Shown here: piece after piece, positions 1 through 6,935 of the stretch | How the letters are laid out: each line of letters opens with the position of its first letter | Numbering within the stretch: the first letter of the stretch is position 1 | NCBI GenBank assembly: GCA_964636655.1 | Contig: CAZWTK010000013.1 | Coordinates: 1 to 58,386, forward strand | Direction of reading: 5' to 3' | Source of the DNA: Fen-549 sp964636655 | GTDB lineage: Bacteria > Actinomycetota > Thermoleophilia > Gaiellales > Gaiellaceae | DNA length: 58,386 nucleotides | Translations under genes and position numbers: made by a program | The notes under the pieces: generated by a model | Seen by the model: the letters and a program-made list of their open reading frames with translations, nothing else | The model's database searches: none | What the model was told of the DNA's origin: nothing

Positions 1-305
1 TGCCGAAGAACTGGAACCGCCGCTTCAAGCACAACCGCGACAAGATGAAGACGGGTGACATCCTCGAGCTGTCGGAAGTCGTGCAGAACCTGTCCTTGCG
101 CGATTTCGAGAAGGGTCTCTCGACCGGCGAGAAGCAGATGTTCGTGAAGGCCAAGAAGATTCTTTCCAGCGAACTCATGTACGCGCTCGATCTGAACGAG
201 GAAGAGGCGGCCGCGTGGCTGGAGAACGTGCTGGCCAGGAACGGCAAGAAGGCGGCGTCGAAGGTGAGCAAGCCGGAGCCGGAGGCGGTAGCAGCCTCCG
301 TCTAG
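1..305 (+). CDS. carD: CarD-family RNA polymerase-binding transcription regulator (3' part)
   Basis: The window opens inside this gene. The readable frame starts at base 3 (PKNWNRRFKHNRDKMKTGD) and runs to a TAG at 303-305, about 100 residues. It matches the helical C-terminal domain of CarD/CdnL proteins, including the segment LSTGEKQMFVKAKKILSSEL and an acidic stretch before AAAWL. CarD binds the RNA polymerase beta subunit with its N-terminal Tudor-like domain, which lies upstream of the window, and stabilises open complexes at rRNA and other housekeeping promoters. The last 20 residues are a loose Ala/Glu/Lys/Pro tail. ispD begins 50 bases downstream on the same strand; carD-ispD-ispF is a common actinobacterial order. 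Confidence 0.93.
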   Translation, partial: PKNWNRRFKHNRDKMKTGDILELSEVVQNLSLRDFEKGLSTGEKQMFVKAKKILSSELMYALDLNEEEAAAWLENVLARNGKKAASKVSKPEPEAVAASV

Positions 306-354
306 TCGCGGCGGCCGGTTCGCCGTCGGCGAGACAGCGGCTCGCGAATCGACT

Positions 355-1044
355 GTGACGAGCGCGTCGGCCTGGGTTGTCGTTTGCGCTGCCGGGGCGG
401 GGAAGCGCCTCGCCGGTACCCGGCCAAAGGCCTTTGCGGCGCTCGGCGGGCGGCCGCTTCTCGCCGAGAGCCTGAGGCGGCTCGACGACTGCGACCTTGT
501 TGCGGGCCTGGTCGTGGCGGCTCCGCCCGGCTGGGAGGAGGCCACCATCCTGCTTGCCGAGGAGCTCGGCTGCAGCAAGGTCAGCACGGTCGTGCGCGGG
601 GGCCGCGAGCGCGGCGAAAGCGTTAGCCTGGCCCTGGCGGAGGTGCCGGCCGAGGCCGAGCTGGTGCTTGTGCACGATGCTGCTCGGCCGCTCGTGAGCG
701 AAGAGGTCGTGAAGCGTGTGTTAGGGCCGCTGGCGCAGGGTTGGGACGCGGTCGTGCCGGCGCTGCCGCCGTCCGACACGATCAAGCGCGTCGAGGCCGA
801 ACGCGTCGTCGAGACGCTCGAGCGCAGCTCGCTCGTCGCCGTCCAGACGCCGCAGGCCTTTCGCGCCGAGGCGCTGCGCGCCGCCTATGCAGCCGAGCAC
901 GACGAGGCGACCGACTGCTCGACGCTGGTAGAGCGGCAGGGCGGTCGCGTCCGCTGGGTCGAGGGCGACCGGCGCCTGCACAAGGTTACGACGAGCGACG
1001 ATCTGGCTCTGGTCGAGAGCTGGCTGGCCGAGGAGGAACGATGA
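355..1044 (+). CDS. ispD: 2-C-methyl-D-erythritol 4-phosphate cytidylyltransferase
   Basis: IspD joins CTP to methylerythritol 4-phosphate, the third step of the MEP isoprenoid pathway, in the cytoplasm. The 229-residue product has the usual length. The nucleotide-binding N terminus reads VVCAAGAGKRLAGTRPKAF (the GxGxR-like loop with the KAF lysine). LVLVHDAARPLVS near residue 100 and VAVQTPQAFR near residue 160 are family hallmarks. The start is GTG at 355; no closer ATG keeps the AAGAGKR loop. Its stop overlaps the ispF start (ATGA at 1041-1044), which implies translational coupling. The protein looks complete. Confidence 0.95.
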   Translation: MTSASAWVVVCAAGAGKRLAGTRPKAFAALGGRPLLAESLRRLDDCDLVAGLVVAAPPGWEEATILLAEELGCSKVSTVVRGGRERGESVSLALAEVPAEAELVLVHDAARPLVSEEVVKRVLGPLAQGWDAVVPALPPSDTIKRVEAERVVETLERSSLVAVQTPQAFRAEALRAAYAAEHDEATDCSTLVERQGGRVRWVEGDRRLHKVTTSDDLALVESWLAEEER

Positions 1045-1520
1045 GTGAGCTCAGGGTAGGCATCGGCATCGACGCGCACGCCTTCGCCGCCGGCGTGCCG
1101 CTCGTATTGGGCGGCGTCGTGATCGAGCACGAGCGCGGCCTGGCCGGACACTCCGACGGCGACGTGATCGCGCATGCGCTGATCGACGCCCTGCTCGGTG
1201 CGGCCGGACTGGGCGACATCGGCTCGCTCTTTCCTTCCAGCGACGAGCGCTGGAAGGGTGCCGACTCGCTCGACCTGCTCGCCCGCGCCTACGGCGAGGT
1301 GCGCGGCGCGGGCTGGGCGCTGATCAACGCCGACTGCGTCCTCGTAGGCGAGGAGCCACGGATCGCGGCCCTGCGCGGCGAGATGCAGGGGCGTCTGGGC
1401 ATGGCGCTGGCGGTCGGGCCGGGGCGGGTGACCGTTCGGGCCACTACCAGCGACGGGCTCGGTTTCGCGGGCCGCGGCGAGGGACTGGCGGCTCAGGCGG
1501 TGGCGCTGCTCGAGCGCTAG
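1041..1520 (+). CDS. ispF: 2-C-methyl-D-erythritol 2,4-cyclodiphosphate synthase
   Basis: IspF cyclises CDP-methylerythritol 2-phosphate to the cyclodiphosphate with loss of CMP, two steps after IspD. The 159-residue product is the normal length for this trimeric zinc enzyme. Visible signatures are GIGIDAHAF (metal ligands Asp11 and His13), LAGHSDGDVIAHALIDALLG, GDIGSLFP and the C-terminal ATTSDGLGFAGRGEG. The chosen ATG at 1041 sits in the ATGA overlap with ispD; a longer open frame upstream is only a shadow of ispD. In mycobacteria cysS follows directly, whereas here cysS lies about 27 kb downstream. Confidence 0.96.
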   Translation: MSELRVGIGIDAHAFAAGVPLVLGGVVIEHERGLAGHSDGDVIAHALIDALLGAAGLGDIGSLFPSSDERWKGADSLDLLARAYGEVRGAGWALINADCVLVGEEPRIAALRGEMQGRLGMALAVGPGRVTVRATTSDGLGFAGRGEGLAAQAVALLER

Positions 1521-1598
1521 GCGCGGTTCCCCACGACGAGAGCCGAGTGCGTTGGGGAGGCCGCCGCAAAACGGCCGCAGCGAGATTCGACCGGCACT

Positions 1599-2132
1599 TT
1601 AGCGGCCGCGGCGGCGACTGCCCGGTTTTCCGCGCCTGCGGCTCTGGCCGCGGCGCTCTTCTTCTATCTCGTCCTTCTTCTTCTTTTTCTTGGCCTTGCG
1701 CTTGTCCTTGGCCTTGTCCTTGGCGCTTTTCTGCTGCAGGCCCTGGCGCTCGAGCTGGCGCCGTATCTGCCTGTTGGACACGCCCGAGCCGGTGCTTTGC
1801 TGCTGCTGGTCTGCGGCTTCCATCCAGGCGCGCCGCTCGGCGGAGGAGAGCAGCGAGAGAGCCTTCTGCATTCGCTGCGGGTCGCGCATCGCGCCGGCTC
1901 GCTCGAGCTTCTTGATCGCGCCGGCGAGCAGCGGGTTCGAGCGCTCCATGGCCGACTCCGAGAGTCTCCGTAGCCCGCGCCCGAGCAGCGGAACCTTCAT
2001 CAGCCCGGCCACGATCGGGCGCATGTAGCGGCCGCCCTTGATGCGGCTCAGGATGGCGAAGACTCCGAGCAGCAGCACGAAGAAGAGCAGAATCCAGATG
2101 GGAAGTAAAAACCAGAAAAGAGAAGCAAACAT
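1599..2132 (-). CDS. Small membrane-anchored protein with a very basic C-terminal tail, function unknown
   Basis: I do not recognise a named family. The 177-residue protein begins with a hydrophobic segment (residues 3-28, FWFLLPIWILLFFVLLLGVF), which is probably one membrane helix. It continues with an amphipathic region containing DPQRMQKALSLLSSAERRAW, a Gln-rich patch (QQQQ) and a Lys/Arg-rich tail with KKKKKKDE. The tail is mostly low complexity and may bind RNA, DNA or acidic lipid, which is inference. It points toward ispF and stands alone. The coding frame looks genuine because hydrophobic and basic blocks are well separated, but the exact role is open. Confidence 0.65.
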   Translation of the reverse strand: MFASLFWFLLPIWILLFFVLLLGVFAILSRIKGGRYMRPIVAGLMKVPLLGRGLRRLSESAMERSNPLLAGAIKKLERAGAMRDPQRMQKALSLLSSAERRAWMEAADQQQQSTGSGVSNRQIRRQLERQGLQQKSAKDKAKDKRKAKKKKKKDEIEEERRGQSRRRGKPGSRRRGR

Positions 2133-2181
2133 CGCCGACGATCCTAGCGATCGGCGCCGCGCGCCGCGTTCGAGCCGCCTT

Positions 2182-3699
2182 CTACTTGACCGGCTGAACC
2201 ACGCTGATCGGGCGTGAGCTCGCCGTCAGGGTGCCCGTTCCGAGCTCGCCTTCGTCGTTTCCGCCCCAGCACTTGACCGCGCCGCCCGCGAGCACGGCAC
2301 AGCTGTCAAGAACGCCGGAGCTGATCGAGACGGCGTGCTTGATCCCGATCACCGTGACCGGCTTGGCGCTGTCCTGCAGCCTTCCGTCGCCGAGCTGTCC
2401 GAACTGGTCGGCTCCCCAGCACTTGACGCTGCCGCCGGCGATCAGGGCACAGGCGTGAAAGCCGCCGGCGCTGATCGCGATTGCATTCTTGATGCCGGGC
2501 ACTTGCTTGGGAATGGCGCTCTCCAGCAGCGGCGTGGGGGCAAAATCGCTGGCCGTGATGTAGCCCCAGCACTTGACGCTGCCACCCTCGATCAGGGCGC
2601 AGGTGTGGAAGTAGCCGGCGCTGATCGAGAGCGCCTTGCTGATGCCCACGACGCGTGAGGGAGTCGGATTGGCGTACGGCCGGATGTGGTTTACCGTCCC
2701 GTCTCCGACCTCGCCGTCGTGGTTGTAGCCCCAACAGTCGATCGAGCCACCCGCAATCAGGGCGCAGGTGTTGACGAAGCCGGCGCTGACGCCGACGATC
2801 TTCAAGCCCCTTTCGACCTGCACGGGGTTCGAGATTCCGAAGGGTGCGCCTTTGTTGACGCTGCCGGTTCCGAGCTCGCCGACCTCGTTGTCGCCCCAGC
2901 AATAGAGCTCTCCGCTGGTGAGCACGGCGCAGGTGTGAGCCGCGCCCGAGCTGCTGGTGGCGACGCCGCTGAGACCGCTCACGGCCGTCGGTACGGAGTT
3001 GTTCGTCGTGGTGCCGTTGCCGAGCGCGCCCATCTGGTTGTAACCCCAGCAACTCACCGTGCCGGCGGGGAAGACGACGCAGGTGTGCTTGTAGCCGCTG
3101 TTCACGGCGATCGCGCCCGTGACTCCGCTCACCCGGACGGGCGTCCGGCTGTTCGTCATGGTGCTGTTACCGAGCTCGCCGTCGAGGTTGTAGCCCCAGC
3201 ACTTGACGTCGCCGGCACTGACGAGGATGCAGGTCAGCGTGCCGCCCGCGCTGACGCTCGTGGCGTCCGTGACGGGCTTGGCGGCGAAGACCGAGAACTT
3301 GAGTGAGACGCGGTTCCGGTCGGCGCGGAGGCGTAGGCGGTAGCTGCCGGCTCGAATCGCCCTGTGACCGAAGACGTGCTTGACGGTCGTGCTGTGCGTG
3401 CCCGTGAAGTGACCTTTCCGCGAGACGGCGTGAAGCGCGACCCATCTACCGTTCTGTTTGCGCTGCAACCGGTAGGAGAAGCGAGTGCTCGGGCGCTGGA
3501 AGCGGTAGTCGAGTCTGATCTGGCTTGCCTGGACGGGCGCCAGCCGTTTGACGGCCAGTCTGGCCGCGAGCCTTCCCGCGCCGGGCGCCGCCTGCGCCGC
3601 CGCCGGATACGAGCCGATCCTGCCGACCAGCGGCAGCACGGCCATGCCTAGCAAGACGAGGCCGAAAACGGAGAGGCGGGGCCGAACATGACGAGACAT
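2182..3699 (-). CDS. Secreted RCC1-repeat (seven-bladed beta-propeller) protein, copy 1
   Basis: The 505-residue protein has an N-terminal export signal (residues about 8-36, ending near AAAQAAPGAG). Next is a roughly 100-residue beta-rich domain (about 40-140). Seven RCC1-type repeats follow, each with a CWGxNxxGxLG-like motif such as CWGYNLDGELG and CWGGNDEGELG. Each repeat also has a HTCAL cysteine before it, so disulfides between paired cysteines are likely outside the cell. Seven repeats make one closed propeller. RCC1 repeats usually mediate protein binding; the ligand is unknown. The N-terminal domain is shared with the paralogue at 6932-9540. A 222-base leader with a foldable element precedes it (see 3711-3783). 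Confidence 0.85.
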   Translation of the reverse strand: MSRHVRPRLSVFGLVLLGMAVLPLVGRIGSYPAAAQAAPGAGRLAARLAVKRLAPVQASQIRLDYRFQRPSTRFSYRLQRKQNGRWVALHAVSRKGHFTGTHSTTVKHVFGHRAIRAGSYRLRLRADRNRVSLKFSVFAAKPVTDATSVSAGGTLTCILVSAGDVKCWGYNLDGELGNSTMTNSRTPVRVSGVTGAIAVNSGYKHTCVVFPAGTVSCWGYNQMGALGNGTTTNNSVPTAVSGLSGVATSSSGAAHTCAVLTSGELYCWGDNEVGELGTGSVNKGAPFGISNPVQVERGLKIVGVSAGFVNTCALIAGGSIDCWGYNHDGEVGDGTVNHIRPYANPTPSRVVGISKALSISAGYFHTCALIEGGSVKCWGYITASDFAPTPLLESAIPKQVPGIKNAIAISAGGFHACALIAGGSVKCWGADQFGQLGDGRLQDSAKPVTVIGIKHAVSISSGVLDSCAVLAGGAVKCWGGNDEGELGTGTLTASSRPISVVQPVK

Positions 3700-3710
3700 C
3701 GCGTGAATCG

Positions 3711-3783
3711 AGCTACCCCCTCGAACCCGACACCCACTCTTCGGCCGGGACTCGCCCTGTACGGGCGTTCTTCCACGGTAGCT
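3711..3783 (-). ncRNA. Candidate structured 5' leader (three-stem junction) of RCC1 gene copy 1
   Basis: In the RNA read on the minus strand, a 7-bp closing stem pairs AGCTACC with GGTAGCT (plus-strand 3777-3783 and 3711-3717). Inside lie a hairpin CGCCC-GTACA-GGGCG (3753-3767) and a second stem CCCGGC/GTCGGG (3744-3749 with 3726-3731). The second stem needs one G-U wobble that works only in the minus-strand RNA, which favours a transcript in this direction. The element ends about 12 bases before the ATG of the RCC1 gene, so it could hide or expose the ribosome site. I could not match it to a known riboswitch class. Confidence 0.35.
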
Positions 3784-3921
3784 GCAGCGTGTAGGGCTAC
3801 GTCGAGCGGGTTTTAGCGACGGCCGGCGCGATTTTAAGAGGAAGAGCGCCTGGGCGCAGGAGGCGTCAACAAAAACGTGAGCGAGCCGGTCTACCTCAGC
3901 TGAGCGAGCTCAGTTCTTGCG

Positions 3922-4620
3922 CTAGCTCGGGTTGGGTTGGGCGGCCCGTTCGAGCTGGTGCTCGAGCCCACCGACGATCAGCTCCAGCGCGAACTCGAAG
4001 GCCCAGTCGGCGTCCTTGCAGTCGTTGAAGTAGGGGAGTGCCTCGAGCAGATTGGGGAACTCCTCCTGGGGAAGCTGCGCGAGCTTCTCTGCTGCCTCGC
4101 GCGAGTGAGCAGCCTTGGGGTTGAACGGGCAGAGCTGTGGGCCGCCGCCCATCTCGAGCACGACCAGCCCGAGGATGAAGCGTTCGCACTCGCTCTCGAC
4201 CAGGGCGGCCTCATGGGGCGGGAAGCCGGCGCGCCTGAGAACACCAAGCACGACCTCGATGATGCGGGCTCCGTTCCGGGAGATCTCGGCGGGATGGGAG
4301 GAGAAGAGTGCGGCGACGGTGGGATGAGCCAGGAGCAGGCGCCGGAACGAGCGCGCCAGGGCCTTCATCTCCTCGCGCCAGTCGTCGTCCGTCTCCGCGG
4401 GCAGCTCGAACTCCTCGAAGGCGCGCTCGGCGACAGCGGCCAGCAGCCCCTCCTTGCTGTCGACGTAGCGGTAGAGAGCCATCGGCGTCACGCCCAGCTC
4501 GCGTGCCACCCGGCGCAGGCTGACGGCGTCCAATCCCTCGCTGTCGCCGACGGCCAGCGCCGCCTCGATCACGGCGCGCCGCGACAGCGTCTTGCGCTCG
4601 GGTCTCAGCTCGGTCGCCAC
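3922..4620 (-). CDS. TetR-family transcriptional repressor
   Basis: The 232-residue product has the TetR layout. Its N-terminal helix-turn-helix (about residues 12-58) includes SRRAVIEAALAVGDSEG, RRVARELGVTPMALYRYVDS and KEGLLAAVAERAF. A variable C-terminal ligand domain with RSFRRLLLAHPTVAALF follows, resembling the TetR_C domain of drug-type regulators. It is transcribed divergently from the MMPL exporter at 4725, with a 104-base gap that holds a strong palindrome. The usual logic would be repression of both genes, relieved by a small hydrophobic ligand; the ligand is unknown. The start is GTG at 4620. Confidence 0.92.
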   Translation of the reverse strand: MATELRPERKTLSRRAVIEAALAVGDSEGLDAVSLRRVARELGVTPMALYRYVDSKEGLLAAVAERAFEEFELPAETDDDWREEMKALARSFRRLLLAHPTVAALFSSHPAEISRNGARIIEVVLGVLRRAGFPPHEAALVESECERFILGLVVLEMGGGPQLCPFNPKAAHSREAAEKLAQLPQEEFPNLLEALPYFNDCKDADWAFEFALELIVGGLEHQLERAAQPNPS

Positions 4621-4625
4621 TGTGC

Positions 4626-4652
4626 TTGACAGTCTAGCTGCGCGTGTATACG
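4626..4652 (+). promoter_or_regulatory. Candidate promoter for the MMPL exporter gene
   Basis: A perfect TTGACA (4626-4631) is followed after 15 bases by TATACG (4647-4652). The spacing is shorter than the usual 17, so the call is tentative. It lies between the divergent tetR and MMPL genes and directly next to the operator-like palindrome, as expected for a repressed promoter. Confidence 0.4.
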
Positions 4653-4688
4653 GTGTCGATCTACGCCGTACACCTACGGCGTATACGG
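4646..4688. promoter_or_regulatory. Candidate TetR operator
   Basis: The core is a perfect inverted repeat, TACGCCGTA-CACC-TACGGCGTA, at 4662-4683. It is flanked by a direct repeat GTATACGG at 4646-4653 and 4681-4688, so two overlapping half-site sets may bind two dimers. The position between the divergent regulator and exporter genes, just past the -10-like hexamer, fits autoregulation and repression of the exporter by the TetR protein encoded at 3922-4620. Confidence 0.6.
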
Positions 4689-4724
4689 GAATAGAAACCT
4701 CAAGACTCGGAGAGGGACAACGCC

Positions 4725-6935
4725 GTGGCCGGATCGAAGCAGGGCTTGACGGAGAGGCTGGCGCGAGTCTGCGCGGCGCATCCGTGGCGGACGCTGGCGC
4801 TTTGGGGATTGGCCGTCGTCGCCGCGCTCGCTCTGACCGCGACCTCCCTGCGCGGGCTCAGCTCCGACGGCAACGTCTCGGGGAAGCCGGAATCGACCAG
4901 AGCCAATGACCTGATCGACAAGGCGTTCCCGCCGACGCCGGCCGACCTCAAGCGCCAGGTCAGCGACATCATCGTCGTCCACTCCGCTCGCTACGGGGTC
5001 GACACTCCCCAGTTTCGCGCCTTCGTCGCGCGGCTGGCACGCGAGAGCAAGGCGACGGGGAAGGTGCTAAACCTGCGCAGCTATCTCAGCGACGGGCGCA
5101 CGCTCGTCTCGAGCGACGCTCACGCGACCGTGATCCAGCTCTACGTCGAGACCGACAAGGCGATCGAGCCGGTGGTTTCGCTGGTCAAGAAGGCAAACGG
5201 ACAGGCCGGCTTCGACGTGGCCATCACCGGCGATCACACGGTGGGAAGCGACTTCGCGGCGATCTCCCAGCACGATCTCGAGCAGGGCGAGCTCGCCCTC
5301 GGGCTGCCGGCCGCGCTGATCGTGCTGCTGCTCGTCTTCGGGGCGGTCGTGGCCGGGCTGGTGCCGCTGCTGATGGCACTGGTCTCGATCGCCGTGGGGA
5401 TGGGCATCGTCTCGGCGCTCTCGCTTCAGTTCGGCTTCTCGGTCTTCATCGTGAACATGCTCACCGGCATGGGGCTCGCGCTGGGGATCGACTACTCGCT
5501 GTTCGTCCTTTCGCGCTACCGCGAGGAACGCGCCGCCGGCACGGTAAAGGAGGCGGCGATCAGGGCCGCGGGGGCGACGGCGTCAAGGGCCGTCAGCTTC
5601 AGCGGCGGAACGTTCGTGATCGCGCTTTTCGGGATGTTTCTGGTGCCGACCTCGGTGATGCGCAGCCTCGCCACCGGCGCGATCGTCGTCGGCATCGTGT
5701 CGGTCGCCGCGGCGCTGACGCTCTTGCCGGCCATTCTCGGCCTGCTCGGCGACCGGGTGAATGCGCTGCGCGTCCCGATCATTGGGCGAAACATCGGTCG
5801 TACTGACACCGCGGAAGGTCGCTTCTGGCAGAGAATCGTCGAGTCCGTTTTACGCCGCCCGGTGCTCAGCCTGCTCGTGACTGTCGGTGCGATGCTTGCG
5901 ATCGCCAGCCCGACCCTCGGCCTCCACGTGGGCGAGAACGGCGTCAACACGCTGCCTAACCGCCTGCCCTCCAAGCAGGGCTACGTCGCGCTGCAGCGAG
6001 AGTTTCCGGCCCAGAGCCCCTACCCGGCGCGGATCGTGACGCAAGGTGGGAATGCCTCGACCCGTGCCGATCTGGTCAAGCTGGAAAGGAGGCTCGCCAC
6101 CGATCCGCGCTTCGCGCCCGGCGCGATCGTCACTTCGCCCGTGCAAAGCGACGTGCTCTTGCTCGACGTACCGGTGCGCGGCGACGTGAGCAGCGCCGCC
6201 GCGGTCTCGGCGCTTCGCGAGCTCCGTAGCACCATCATCCCCCGGTACTTCGCCGGCAGCGGGGCAACGGTGCTCGTCGGAGGTCGTACCGCGCTCTACT
6301 CCGACTACTTCAACGCGGTCACCAACCCCACGCCGCTCGTGCTGGCGCTGGTGCTCGGGCTCAGCTTCGTCTTGCTCACCGTCGCCTTCCGCTCGATTGT
6401 CGTCGCGCTGGTCTCGATCGCGCTCAACCTGCTCTCGGTCGCAGCGGCCTACGGCGTGCTCACGCTCGTCTTCCTGCACGGTATCGGCGCCGGCCTGCTC
6501 GGCTTCCAGAAGGTGCCTGTGATCGACGCCTGGGTGCCGCTGTTTTTGTTCTCGGTGCTGTTCGGGCTCTCGATGGACTACCAGGTCTTCTTGATGAGCC
6601 GGATCAGGGAGCGCTTCGACCAGAGCGGCTCGACTCGCGACGCGGTCAGCGCGGGGGTGGCCTCGACGGCGCGCATCATCACCGGCGCTGCGCTGATCAT
6701 CATCGCCGTGTTCGCGGGCTTCGCCAGCGGCGAGATGGTGGCCTTCCAGCAGATGGGCTTCGGCGTGGCGGTCGCGCTCTTCCTCGACGCCACGATCGTC
6801 CGCTCGGTCGTGCTACCGAGCGCGCTCAGCCTGCTCGGCAAGCGCAGCTGGTACCTGCCGAGCTGGCTCGGCTGGCTGCCGCGGGTCGAGGTGTCGCGCC
6901 ATCCGCGGGCCGAGCCGTCTGTGGGAACGAGCTAG
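4725..6935 (+). CDS. MMPL/RND-superfamily membrane transporter
   Basis: This 736-residue protein has the two-fold RND layout of MMPL exporters. The first half has a helix near 23-43, an extracytoplasmic loop (about 45-180) and helices around 190-345; the second half repeats it with a loop near 400-530 and helices to about 715. The paired family motifs GMGLALGIDYSLFVLSRYRE and LFGLSMDYQVFLMSRIRE are both present and carry the proton-relay Asp-Tyr pairs. Such pumps move lipids or hydrophobic compounds across the inner membrane. The GTG start at 4725 has GGAGAGGG upstream. Control by the divergent TetR protein is likely. Its end overlaps the convergent RCC1 gene by four bases. Confidence 0.92.
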   Translation: MAGSKQGLTERLARVCAAHPWRTLALWGLAVVAALALTATSLRGLSSDGNVSGKPESTRANDLIDKAFPPTPADLKRQVSDIIVVHSARYGVDTPQFRAFVARLARESKATGKVLNLRSYLSDGRTLVSSDAHATVIQLYVETDKAIEPVVSLVKKANGQAGFDVAITGDHTVGSDFAAISQHDLEQGELALGLPAALIVLLLVFGAVVAGLVPLLMALVSIAVGMGIVSALSLQFGFSVFIVNMLTGMGLALGIDYSLFVLSRYREERAAGTVKEAAIRAAGATASRAVSFSGGTFVIALFGMFLVPTSVMRSLATGAIVVGIVSVAAALTLLPAILGLLGDRVNALRVPIIGRNIGRTDTAEGRFWQRIVESVLRRPVLSLLVTVGAMLAIASPTLGLHVGENGVNTLPNRLPSKQGYVALQREFPAQSPYPARIVTQGGNASTRADLVKLERRLATDPRFAPGAIVTSPVQSDVLLLDVPVRGDVSSAAAVSALRELRSTIIPRYFAGSGATVLVGGRTALYSDYFNAVTNPTPLVLALVLGLSFVLLTVAFRSIVVALVSIALNLLSVAAAYGVLTLVFLHGIGAGLLGFQKVPVIDAWVPLFLFSVLFGLSMDYQVFLMSRIRERFDQSGSTRDAVSAGVASTARIITGAALIIIAVFAGFASGEMVAFQQMGFGVAVALFLDATIVRSVVLPSALSLLGKRSWYLPSWLGWLPRVEVSRHPRAEPSVGTS

